A program made the position numbers and the translations under genes. Shown here one piece after another: positions 33,974-42,509 of a stretch of 64,000 nucleotides of DNA (position 1 is the stretch's first letter; every line of letters starts with the position of its first letter). Below the pieces are notes generated by a model. The model made no database searches, had not been told where the DNA came from, and saw only the letters and a list, made by a program, of their open reading frames with translations. Source of the DNA: Poriferisodalis sp965198245 (lineage in GTDB: Bacteria > Actinomycetota > Acidimicrobiia > Acidimicrobiales > Poriferisodalaceae); contig NZ_OZ240249.1 of the NCBI RefSeq assembly GCF_965198245.1, positions 1,364,001 to 1,428,000 of the forward strand, in the 5' to 3' direction.

Positions 33974-34590
33974 GTTCCGGGCGCAACCGAGCACGACATG
34001 TGGCACCTCGGCGCAAGACACAGCGGATAATCCGAGTCCACAGCGAGGGCGATAAGACGGAGCCGAAATACCTTGGTCGCTGGGGAAAAATCCGCGGTTC
34101 AGGTCTCACCATTAGCTGGGGCGTCACGGGCGCAGCACCGATGACCCTCGTGGAGAAAGCGCGCAACGACATTCGTGCCATGAAGCAGGTGCGTCGCCGC
34201 AACGAAGTGCCTTTCGACGAGGTCTGGTGCGTGTTCGACCGCGACGCCCACGCCAACGTTTCGCAAGCGCTCAACGAAGCCCGTCAAAGCGGCATTCATG
34301 TCGCGTTTTCGGATCCGTGCTTTGAGCTATGGCTCGTATTACATGCCCAGGAACACACGGCTCCACTCGATCGAATAACTGCAAATCGGCTCGCCAGAGA
34401 GCTGGGCCTAATTGACAGGAAGAACAAGAAGGATGTGCCGGCGGCCGCGTGGCAAGTTCTCGAACCCGGTTATGCCGACGCCAAGGCACGGGCTCAAACG
34501 CTTGCGAAGAGGCATGAAACGGCGGGATCGTCGCCGCGTTCCAATCCCAGCAGCGATGTATGGCGGCTCGTGGACGTTCTGAGCACTTGA
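33970..34590 (+). CDS. RloB-like protein with TOPRIM-like acidic motifs
   Basis: 206-residue RloB-family protein, normal length. The N-terminal EGDKTEPKYL (residues 26-35) and the WCVFDRDAH stretch near 85-93 match the Glu and DxD positions of RloB/TOPRIM-type nuclease folds; FSDPCFELWLVLH follows, also a family hallmark. Basic N-terminus (RNRARHVAPRRK) suits nucleic-acid binding. Overlaps the upstream ATPase by four bases. Probable effector of the pair. The C-terminus (SSPRSNPSSDVWRLVDVL) is also typical. Confidence 0.88.
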   Translation: MSSGRNRARHVAPRRKTQRIIRVHSEGDKTEPKYLGRWGKIRGSGLTISWGVTGAAPMTLVEKARNDIRAMKQVRRRNEVPFDEVWCVFDRDAHANVSQALNEARQSGIHVAFSDPCFELWLVLHAQEHTAPLDRITANRLARELGLIDRKNKKDVPAAAWQVLEPGYADAKARAQTLAKRHETAGSSPRSNPSSDVWRLVDVLST

Positions 34591-34631
34591 GTCGCGGGAT
34601 GCCAGGCTGATTCGGCACGCTGCATAGCCGC

Positions 34632-34829
34632 ATGGACCGCTTCGACGAGCTAGCCGCCGAACTCGGTTACACCAAGGCAGCCTTTCACCGCCTGGTTCAT
34701 GGCGCGGGTATCGAACCCAAGAATGTGCAAAGCACGTTCTCGCGCGGCCCGAACGCTGGCTTTCAGACCGAGCCTCGCGGGACAACCCATTCGGTCGCCT
34801 GGCCGGTGATGTCGGCGATCCGGTCGTAG
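34632..34829 (+). CDS. Short ORF of doubtful status after the RloB-like gene
   Basis: 65 codons: MDRFDELAAELGYTKAAFHR looks like an amphipathic HTH-like start, but the last third is antisense to vapC and low in family character. It could be the remnant N-terminus of a longer gene cut off when vapBC was inserted, or chance. No ribosome site is obvious. Confidence 0.2.
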   Translation: MDRFDELAAELGYTKAAFHRLVHGAGIEPKNVQSTFSRGPNAGFQTEPRGTTHSVAWPVMSAIRS

Positions 34830-35173
34830 TCGGCGTCGTAATGAACGACTGACAGGCCGTTGACTTCGGCGACCGCCGCTATCAGCAGATCAGGCAGCGG
34901 AAGCCGGTGCTGACTGCGCTGAGCGAGGAGGTGTTGCACCTCAAGTGCTCGATCGGTGACCGATTCGGTGATGGGAAACGATGACAGGGTGCCTCGCTCG
35001 GCACGGATCTCCTCGTAGTCCGTACGGGACCGCGCGCTATAGAGCACCTCTAGGTCGATGATCGGACACGTCGCCACGTACCCGTCGACCAAGAGCGGAG
35101 TGAGCCGGGCCGCGACTGCGGCGTGATGCATGCGCGCGTACGCGCTCTTGTCCGCAAGATAGAGAGGTCTCAA
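34763..35173 (-). CDS. vapC: PIN-domain ribonuclease toxin, VapC type
   Basis: 136-residue PIN protein. Acidic residues: Asp in LADKSAYAR near 8, Glu in DLEVLYSAR, Asp in LPDLLIAAVAE and Asp in YDADYDRIAD. The sequence style (PLYLADKSAYARMHH) is that of mycobacterial VapC toxins that cut tRNA or 23S rRNA. TTG start at 35173 overlaps the vapB stop by four bases (TTGA). It sits immediately beside the RloA/RloB-like pair, reading toward it. Confidence 0.9.
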   Translation of the reverse strand: MRPLYLADKSAYARMHHAAVAARLTPLLVDGYVATCPIIDLEVLYSARSRTDYEEIRAERGTLSSFPITESVTDRALEVQHLLAQRSQHRLPLPDLLIAAVAEVNGLSVVHYDADYDRIADITGQATEWVVPRGSV

Positions 35174-35376
35174 CGCCAGGCACCGGACATGACCTCATCA
35201 TCGGCGATGTCAGTTCCGTGACGGCCAGCAATTCGGTGCGCGTGCTTCATTCGCAATTCGGCGTCGACTGTGTGCTTCAGCGCTGCATTGACGGTGTCCT
35301 TCATGGTCAGTGCGCCGGTGATGCGGCGCGCCTGCTCCAGCAGCTCATCGTCGATGTCGACCAGACGCTTGGTCAT
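35170..35376 (-). CDS. vapB: VapB-type antitoxin
   Basis: 68-residue ribbon-helix-helix antitoxin: TKRLVDIDDELLEQARRI (strand then helix) and TMKDTVNAALKHTVDAE (second helix), then a short acidic tail that would occupy the toxin active site. This is the common actinobacterial VapB type. ATG 35376 is chosen over the ATG seven codons earlier. Coupled to vapC by overlap. An imperfect A/T-rich inverted repeat lies just upstream. Confidence 0.88.
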   Translation of the reverse strand: MTKRLVDIDDELLEQARRITGALTMKDTVNAALKHTVDAELRMKHAHRIAGRHGTDIADDEVMSGAWR

Positions 35377-35382
35377 GAGCCC

Positions 35383-35415
35383 GAGTATATCCAAGTCGTG
35401 TTGCTGATATATCTC
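35383..35415. promoter_or_regulatory. Imperfect inverted repeat upstream of vapBC
   Basis: GAGTATATC (35383-35391) and GATATATCTC (35406-35415) form an imperfect dyad 7-39 bp upstream of vapB in the only A/T-rich patch nearby. Suitable as a VapBC autoregulatory operator; inferred from symmetry and position. Confidence 0.35.
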
Positions 35416-35471
35416 GACTGTCTTGAATCGTTATCCTGCGCGCCTGACCGGCACGGTGGCAGTCTGTTCCG

Positions 35472-36374
35472 ATGCGATTCGGATTCTGGACCAAGAACGA
35501 CCAACAGACGTCAGCGATCATCGAATGCTGCGCGCACGCTGAGGCCACCGGCTGGGATGGTCTGTGGTTCGCAGATCACTTCATGCCCAACGAGGAAAAC
35601 GTCGACCAGCCTGTTCACGAGGCGTGGTCGGTGCTGGCGGCGCTGGCGGTGGCAGTGCCGCGGGTGCGCCTGGGTCCGCTCGTGGCGGGCAACACCTACC
35701 GCAACCCGGTGCTGACCGCCAAGATCGCCACCACCATCGACCATCTGTCTGGCGGCCGGGTGGTGCTGGGCATTGGCGCGGGTTGGCAGGAGAACGAGCA
35801 CGAGGCGTACGGCTTCGAGTTCGGCACGCTGCGCAGTCGCATGGACCGTTTCGACGAGGCGGTCGAGATCATCAGCTCGCTGCTCGGCAACCACCGCACC
35901 AGCCTCGACGGCGAGCACTACACGGTGACCGAGGCGCCGCTGGACCCCAAGCCGATTCAGTCGCCGATACCACTGCTCATCGGCGGCGGCGGCCGGCGTC
36001 GCACGCTGCGCACGACGGCCCGCTGGGCCACCGAGTGGAACTGCTGGGGCATGCCCGACGACATCTCCGAGCTGTGCAGCGTGCTTGATGGGCACTGCGA
36101 GGCGATTGGTCGCGATCCCAGCGAGATCAGCCGCTCGGCGTGCGCGCTGCTGTTTATCGGTGAGGACTCGGCCAAGCTGAAGAGTTCCCGTGCCATGGAC
36201 CTCGGCCGAGCCGCCATCGTGGGAACGCCCGACGAGGTCAGCGAGGTGGTCGAGCAGTACCGCCAGGTCGGCGTCGACGAATTGATCATTCCCGACTTCA
36301 CCTTCGGGCCCATGGAAGCCAAGAAGCACTCCATGGACCTGTTCATCAATGAGGTGGCGCCCAACTTCCGCTAA
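35472..36374 (+). CDS. LLM-class F420-dependent oxidoreductase
   Basis: 300-residue luciferase-like TIM barrel that would use reduced or oxidised coenzyme F420. Typical stretches: MRFGFWTKNDQQ, GLWFADHFMPN, the NPVLTAKIATTIDHLSGGRV helix-strand, GIGAGWQENEHEAYG, and the C-terminal VGVDELIIPDF. Actinobacteria carry dozens of these with roles from sugar-phosphate to nitro- or unsaturated-substrate reduction; the substrate here is unknown. It is followed 60 bp later by a second LLM gene on the same strand, likely one operon. Confidence 0.9.
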   Translation: MRFGFWTKNDQQTSAIIECCAHAEATGWDGLWFADHFMPNEENVDQPVHEAWSVLAALAVAVPRVRLGPLVAGNTYRNPVLTAKIATTIDHLSGGRVVLGIGAGWQENEHEAYGFEFGTLRSRMDRFDEAVEIISSLLGNHRTSLDGEHYTVTEAPLDPKPIQSPIPLLIGGGGRRRTLRTTARWATEWNCWGMPDDISELCSVLDGHCEAIGRDPSEISRSACALLFIGEDSAKLKSSRAMDLGRAAIVGTPDEVSEVVEQYRQVGVDELIIPDFTFGPMEAKKHSMDLFINEVAPNFR

Positions 36375-36434
36375 CCGCATCGGCGAAGCGGCGACCGAGA
36401 GCGTCACCACGGCAGGCAACTAGAGGGGAACACA

Positions 36435-37286
36435 GTGAAGATCGGTCTGTTCCAGATCAATATGGGTGCGCTGGGCGACGCGGCTGGCCCAGAGGGAGCT
36501 GGGCGTGTCGCAGTGGCCGCTGAGGCCGCGGGCTTCGAGTCCGTGTGGACGGGCGAGCATGTGGTGCTGCCCGACCCGCAGGCGCCGCCGTCGCCGCTGC
36601 CGCCGTTGCACCCGATGCTGGATCCTGCGGTGGCGCTCGCCTATGTCTCTGCGGTCACCAGCGAGATCAAGCTCGGCACGGGCATCATCATCGTGCCCCA
36701 GCGCAATCCGTTGGTTCTGGCCAAGGAATTGGCCAGCGTGGATGTGCTGTCGGGAGGCCGACTGCTGTTCGGCGTCGGTGTCGGCTATCTCGGGCCGGAG
36801 TTCGATGCGCTGGGCATCCCGATGGCCGACCGGGCCCGCCGGACCGAGGAGTACATCGAGGCGATGCGTGCCATCTGGTCGATGGATGCGCCCGCCTATC
36901 ACGGCGAGTTCGTGAGCTTCTCGAATGTGCAGGCCCGCCCCCGGCCGGTCCAGCAACCGGGTCCGCCGGTCGTCATGGGCGGCCACACCCCGCCTGCGTA
37001 CCGCCGCGCCGTCACGATGAGCGAGGGCTGGTACGGATTCGCGCTCGACTACGACGGCACACAGCGCTGCATCGAAGGACTGTCCGAAGCTGGCGCCCGC
37101 CATGACCGTCCCGCCGAGCTCGGGCGGCTCGAGATCACTGTCACGCCCCGCATGCGGCCGACGCCTGAGATGGTCGAGCGCTTCGCCGAGATGGGAGTCG
37201 ACCGGCTGGTGCTGCTGCCCAACGGCCAGACCGTCGACGAGATCGCCGCATTCGTCGACCACATCGGCGCCACGCTGCTTTCCTGA
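36435..37286 (+). CDS. LLM-class F420-dependent oxidoreductase
   Basis: 283-residue LLM protein of the TIGR03619-like group. Seen: MKIGLFQINMGALGD, SVWTGEHVVLP, GTGIIIVPQRNPLVLAKELA, LSGGRLLFGVGVGYLGPEF, and a shortened C-terminal barrel region ending GVDRLVLLPNGQT. An AGGGGAACACAGTG-type leader precedes the ATG. It shares little beyond the fold with the gene at 35472, so the two probably have different substrates. A hairpin at 37390-37425 may end the transcript. Confidence 0.9.
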   Translation: MKIGLFQINMGALGDAAGPEGAGRVAVAAEAAGFESVWTGEHVVLPDPQAPPSPLPPLHPMLDPAVALAYVSAVTSEIKLGTGIIIVPQRNPLVLAKELASVDVLSGGRLLFGVGVGYLGPEFDALGIPMADRARRTEEYIEAMRAIWSMDAPAYHGEFVSFSNVQARPRPVQQPGPPVVMGGHTPPAYRRAVTMSEGWYGFALDYDGTQRCIEGLSEAGARHDRPAELGRLEITVTPRMRPTPEMVERFAEMGVDRLVLLPNGQTVDEIAAFVDHIGATLLS

Positions 37287-37389
37287 GTCCGCCAGGGACA
37301 CCACGACCTTGACGGCCCATCCCGAGGCTTGCGTTACGTTCGACGTCAGGCGAGACTGGGGAGGCCGAGGGCAGTAGCCCGAGGAAGTA

Positions 37390-37425
37390 GGCCCGGCTCC
37401 TCTCCGGACGGTGAGCGGCCGGGCC
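37390..37425 (+). terminator. GC-rich hairpin after the LLM operon
   Basis: GGCCCGGC (37390-37397) pairs perfectly with GCCGGGCC (37418-37425) over a 20-nt loop, between the LLM gene end at 37286 and the convergent CoA-transferase end at 37499. No T run follows, so it could serve both strands as a weak terminator. Confidence 0.45.
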
Positions 37426-37498
37426 TTGCGCATTTGCGGCTGAGCGACGGCCGGCGGGCCCCACCAGGTTTCCAGCCGATTGTCGCTGGTGCGTTGCG

Positions 37499-38743
37499 CT
37501 AGTGGCGTGAGCGAGCAGCCGGGCGGCGGATGGGCGGTCCGGAGGAGACCACGCCGTCAGCTTCGAGTTTGTCGATCGCGGCGGCGTCAAGCCCCGCCAG
37601 CTCCGCCAGCACTTCGCGGTTGTGCTGCCCGCGGTCGCCTGCGACGGCTCCGGGCGGGGCACCTGCGTCCGCTCCGGCAAAGCGCCACGGCGACTGCGGC
37701 ACAGTGAGCGGCACCGCCGCTTCGCCTGCGACAACGTCTACGAAGGCGCCTCGTTCCTGAGCCCAGTCTGTGGCGGCCAGTTCGGGCACCGTGCGGACCT
37801 CGGCGGCCATGACAGGCTTCACGCCGATCGCGGCTTCCACCGCTTCGGCGCTGTCGAATTGGCTCACCCACTCGCCGAAGATGGCTTCCAGCTCGTCTCG
37901 GTGATGCACCCGGTCCTCGATGCGGGCGAACCGGGGGTCCACGCGCAGGTCGGGACGATCCATCGCTGCGGTGATCACCTTCATGCCGAAATTGGCGGTC
38001 AGGTCCAGCGTCACAGTGACGTGACGGCCGTTCGACAGCGGGTAGACCGCGGCCCAGTTCTGCCCGCCCTTGAAGCCGATCTGCGGGTCCTGGCCGGTCA
38101 AGTCCGTGGCAGCCAGGTCATTGCACATCAGCGTGCTTTCCGCCATCGACACCTCGACGGTCTGCCCGCGCCCGGTGCGGTGCCGCATGTGCAGCGCGGC
38201 CAGCACTGCGCCGAGCGCATGAAGCCCGCTGTAGGTGTCGGCGTGGGACATCGGATCGTTGCGGTAGGGCTCGCCACCACGTCGACGCGACACCATCTCG
38301 GTCACGCCGGCCTCGGCATGCAGCACCGATGCAAACGCGCCGCGGTCGCTGCGGCTGTTGCCATGTCCCCAGCCCGACACCGATGCCACGATGATGCCTG
38401 GATTGATCTCGGCGAGCGCGTCGTACCCCAAGCCCAGCTTGTCGAGGACACCGGGGCGGTAGTTCTCGAGCACGATGTCCGCCTTGGGGACCATGGCCAT
38501 CAACACGTCGCGGCCAGCGGCAGTCGTGAGGTCGAGCGACACGCATTCCTTGCCGGCGTTGAAGTGTGCGAAGTAGGCCGAATGGCCATCCACATGGGGA
38601 ACGATGAAGCGGGTCAGGTCCCCATCGGGCGGTTCGATCTTCACCACCCGGGCACCGAGATCAGCCAGCAGCCGTCCGGTGATCGGCCCGGCCACCGCGC
38701 GAGTCAGGTCGAGCACGAGTACGTCTTCGAGCGGCCGTTCCAC
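37499..38743 (-). CDS. Class III (CaiB/BaiF) CoA-transferase
   Basis: 414-residue family III CoA-transferase, distinct from the pair at 13094/16982. Seen: EDVLVLDLTRAVAGPITGRL, DLGARVVKIEPPDGD, HFNAGKECVSLDLTT, ENYRPGVLDKLGLGYDAL, MSHADTYSGLHALGAVLAAL and RTGRGQTVEVSM. GTG 38743 gives the conserved start. Last gene of a three-gene operon (enoyl-CoA hydratase, MFS permease, CoA-transferase; gaps 11 and 41 bp). The combination suggests uptake of a carboxylic acid, CoA activation and hydration. Confidence 0.92.
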   Translation of the reverse strand: MERPLEDVLVLDLTRAVAGPITGRLLADLGARVVKIEPPDGDLTRFIVPHVDGHSAYFAHFNAGKECVSLDLTTAAGRDVLMAMVPKADIVLENYRPGVLDKLGLGYDALAEINPGIIVASVSGWGHGNSRSDRGAFASVLHAEAGVTEMVSRRRGGEPYRNDPMSHADTYSGLHALGAVLAALHMRHRTGRGQTVEVSMAESTLMCNDLAATDLTGQDPQIGFKGGQNWAAVYPLSNGRHVTVTLDLTANFGMKVITAAMDRPDLRVDPRFARIEDRVHHRDELEAIFGEWVSQFDSAEAVEAAIGVKPVMAAEVRTVPELAATDWAQERGAFVDVVAGEAAVPLTVPQSPWRFAGADAGAPPGAVAGDRGQHNREVLAELAGLDAAAIDKLEADGVVSSGPPIRRPAARSRH

Positions 38744-38784
38744 GGTGCTTGACGATAGAGCCGAACGGTGTCGGCTGCCCGGTT

Positions 38785-40089
38785 TCAGCTCCGGCGGTCG
38801 CTGCTTGCTGGCACGGGCATCCAGACGCTGGGAGGTGACAGTTGCACGGGAGAGCGCGGTGCTCGCGTTGAGGTGGTCGGCTCCAACGGCACCGGGTCGG
38901 GCGTCAGCCCCCAGATGACCAGCACGCCCGCGAGCGCGACACCCCCCGCGAGCGCGATCGGCAGCAGCGTTCCGCCCGAACTCTCCAGCAGGGTAAACAT
39001 GGCGATCGGACCGATCATGCTCCCGATCCCGTAACAGAAGAACAGTCGCCCGAGCACTGATCCGATGCCGGCCACACCGAAGAGGTGGGGCGTCACATCG
39101 CCCTGCAGCGCAACGAATCCGCCGTAGCCGACGCCCAGGATGACGGCGAAGACCACGATCTGCGCGTAGCGATCCGATGCGAAGAACCAGATCACAAACG
39201 CGACCGGCAGCATCGCGAACGAGATCTTCAGCAGACGGATCGAACCCAGAGCGCGGGCGAAGCTGGTCAGCAGCAGGCGTCCGAAGATGCTCGCGGCGCC
39301 GACGACCGAGAGCAGCCATGCGGCTGCGCCGGCGCCGATGCCGACGGAGCTTGCGAAGGGGATGATTGCGGCCAGCGAGCCGATGACCGGTACGGCGAAC
39401 AGGGTGGAGCCGATCGTGAGCTGCCAGAACGCCTTGGTGCGCACGACCCGGCGCACATGCTCCCGCGGATGCGCGGTGGCCACGATCGGGGTGCGCCGCA
39501 CCAGCACGAGGCACACCAGCACCGTGATCGCTCCGATGACCGCAAGCCACCGGAACGCCTCCCGCCAGCCCAGGTTCTCGATCATCCGCTGGGCGAGCGG
39601 TACCAGCACCATCGTTCCCAAGCCGGGCCCGGTCGCCACCAGACCCTGAGAAACCGCCCGGTGCCGCAGGAACCACGACGCTGCCGTGGCGAACAGCGGT
39701 GAGACGAACAGGCCCGCCCCGAAGCCGCAGCCGACGCCGTACACGACGTAGCCGTGCCAGAGCTCGGAAACCGACGAGGTGGCAACCAAGCCGACGACGA
39801 ACAGCGCGCCGCCCACGGCCAGCAGCGGCCTCGGCCCGAGGTGATGCAACAGCGGACCGGAGATGATCCCGGTGCTGAAGAACAGCAGGGTTGCGATCCC
39901 GATCATGACCGAGGTGCCGCCCTGGCCGGCCCCGAATTCGGTCGCCATCGACTCGATGAACGCACCGAATGTGTAGATGGTGCCGAAGGCCATGCCGCAG
40001 GACAGGCCCGCTCCGATCGCCACCAGCCAGGCGCGCCACGAGTCGATGAGTTCGGTGTTGCCCGCGAGCGGGGGATGGGCGAGTGCCAC
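38785..40089 (-). CDS. MFS transporter, oxalate/formate-antiporter or monocarboxylate type
   Basis: 434 residues, twelve hydrophobic segments. N-terminal AWLVAIGAGLSCGMAFGTIYTFGAF and the duplicated small-residue helices resemble the MCT/OFA branch of the MFS, which moves monocarboxylates. GTG start 11 bp after the enoyl-CoA hydratase stop. Context (CoA-transferase downstream, enoyl-CoA hydratase upstream) supports uptake of an organic acid that is then activated; no substrate can be named. Confidence 0.88.
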   Translation of the reverse strand: MALAHPPLAGNTELIDSWRAWLVAIGAGLSCGMAFGTIYTFGAFIESMATEFGAGQGGTSVMIGIATLLFFSTGIISGPLLHHLGPRPLLAVGGALFVVGLVATSSVSELWHGYVVYGVGCGFGAGLFVSPLFATAASWFLRHRAVSQGLVATGPGLGTMVLVPLAQRMIENLGWREAFRWLAVIGAITVLVCLVLVRRTPIVATAHPREHVRRVVRTKAFWQLTIGSTLFAVPVIGSLAAIIPFASSVGIGAGAAAWLLSVVGAASIFGRLLLTSFARALGSIRLLKISFAMLPVAFVIWFFASDRYAQIVVFAVILGVGYGGFVALQGDVTPHLFGVAGIGSVLGRLFFCYGIGSMIGPIAMFTLLESSGGTLLPIALAGGVALAGVLVIWGLTPDPVPLEPTTSTRAPRSPVQLSPPSVWMPVPASSDRRS

Positions 40090-40100
40090 TGGCGTGAACT

Positions 40101-40961
40101 TCAGCTGTCCGTGCTGATCTCGGTGACGAGGTCTGCCACCCGCATCTCGCCCTCGCGGGTCTGCCCGCCCAGCTCCAAGAACTGTTCCATGGCGGGCCGG
40201 GCCTCGGGAGTGCGCATGAGCTGCTGGAACAGGTACTGCTCGGTGAACAATCCCTCTCGCAGCGGCAGATCGTCAGCGGCGTTGACCGCCTGCTTGGCCA
40301 GCGCAACTGCTTGGGGCGGGAACTTCGCAATGCGATAGGCCAGATCGGTCACGAAGGGCCGCAGCTCGTCGGCGGGAAGCGCCCGGTTCAGGTAGCCCCA
40401 CTGCTCGGCGGTACGTGCGTCGAGGTCGACACCGCCCAGGATCACTTCCATGGCGCGCCCGCGTCCCACGAGCCGGGGGAGACGCTGTGTGCCGGTCCCG
40501 CCGGGCAGGATGCCGATGGGCACCTCCATCTGGTTGATGAAGGTGCGATCGATGGCGCCGAAGCGCATGTCGCACGACATGGACAGCTCGCTGCCGCCGC
40601 CGCCGACCCGTCCTCCGATCTCGACGATGGTGGCCTTGCCCATCGTGCGGTAGCGCTCGCACATGGCGTGGAAGCCCCCGAGTTCGGTCGGGCGCTCAGC
40701 CGGTCCCTCGGTGGGGAAGCCGAGAATTGCCTCTACGTCGAAGTGCGCGATGAAGAAGTCCGGATTGTCGCTGCGCAGCACGACCACTCGCACGGAGTCG
40801 TCGTCGGCAACGTGCGCGCTGAACTTGGCCAGCTCGCGGAACAGCGCCAGCGTCATCACGTTGATCGGCGGGGCGTCAATGGTTGCGAACACCACGCCGG
40901 CATCGCGTTCGATGTGCAGCAGCACGAAGTCGTCATCGTTCATCTGGGATGGGGAGCTCAT
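40101..40961 (-). CDS. Enoyl-CoA hydratase/isomerase family protein
   Basis: 286-residue crotonase-fold protein. Seen: FATIDAPPINVMTLALFREL, the oxyanion-hole SDNPDFFIAHFD and GRVGGGGSELSMSCDMRFG segments, and the PIGILPGGTGTQRLPRLVGR helix. In the GILPGGTGTQRLP segment the position often held by catalytic Glu is present as Gly/Thr-rich, so activity may differ from ECH1; I cannot assign hydratase or isomerase. ATG 40961; an alternative MNDDDF start lies 18 bp in. First gene of the operon with the MFS permease and CoA-transferase. Divergent from recA. Confidence 0.9.
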   Translation of the reverse strand: MSSPSQMNDDDFVLLHIERDAGVVFATIDAPPINVMTLALFRELAKFSAHVADDDSVRVVVLRSDNPDFFIAHFDVEAILGFPTEGPAERPTELGGFHAMCERYRTMGKATIVEIGGRVGGGGSELSMSCDMRFGAIDRTFINQMEVPIGILPGGTGTQRLPRLVGRGRAMEVILGGVDLDARTAEQWGYLNRALPADELRPFVTDLAYRIAKFPPQAVALAKQAVNAADDLPLREGLFTEQYLFQQLMRTPEARPAMEQFLELGGQTREGEMRVADLVTEISTDS

Positions 40962-41058
40962 GGGGCGCAGCGTGCCACACGGGTGCGACACGATGACGTG
41001 CCGGCCGCCCGCGCACACACGAGGCGTGACCGAGTGCCCCAATCTCGGCTGTCCTGCC

Positions 41059-41088
41059 TTGACACGAACTGATGTTCGGAACTACATT
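41059..41088 (+). promoter_or_regulatory. recA promoter with LexA (SOS) box
   Basis: A perfect actinobacterial/Bacillus-type SOS box CGAAC-TGAT-GTTCG occupies 41065-41078. It sits directly after a consensus -35 TTGACA (41059-41064) and before a -10-like TACATT (41083-41088, 18-bp spacer), so bound LexA would cover the promoter spacer and repress recA until DNA damage. The transcript would have a leader of about 200 nt before the ATG at 41297. Confidence 0.88.
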
Positions 41089-41296
41089 GCTGTCATTCGT
41101 AGTGGCTGCTGTAACAGCGCAGAGTGCTTGAGCAGGGGCCGTCAGTGCAGCGACGTGCGGCGCACCGAGCGTGACCGCTGTCCAAGGGAGATCAACCGGC
41201 AGAAAATCACCCGTGAGTTGTCACACCCCGCTCCTACGGTGCCACCACACGGCATCGCACACCGGGTGCGGCCGGCGGGTGTCCGAGGAGGACGAC

Positions 41297-42385
<1,089 letters not shown>

Positions 42386-42509
42386 GCCAATCGGCCAACG
42401 CAGCGCGCCGGCCGTCCTGGCGAACCGGCACCGCCCGTTCGCGTTCACCCACCGCTGATGGCCCATCGACCTGACTTCCGGTCCCGGGCGCGCCCCTAGC
42501 CTTGACGCC

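Noticed and set aside
37499..40330. A single 943-codon frame covering CoA-transferase and MFS genes
   Set aside because: Family sequence for the CoA-transferase starts at 38743; the rest is a shadow of the MFS gene read in another frame, whose true frame is 38785-40089.
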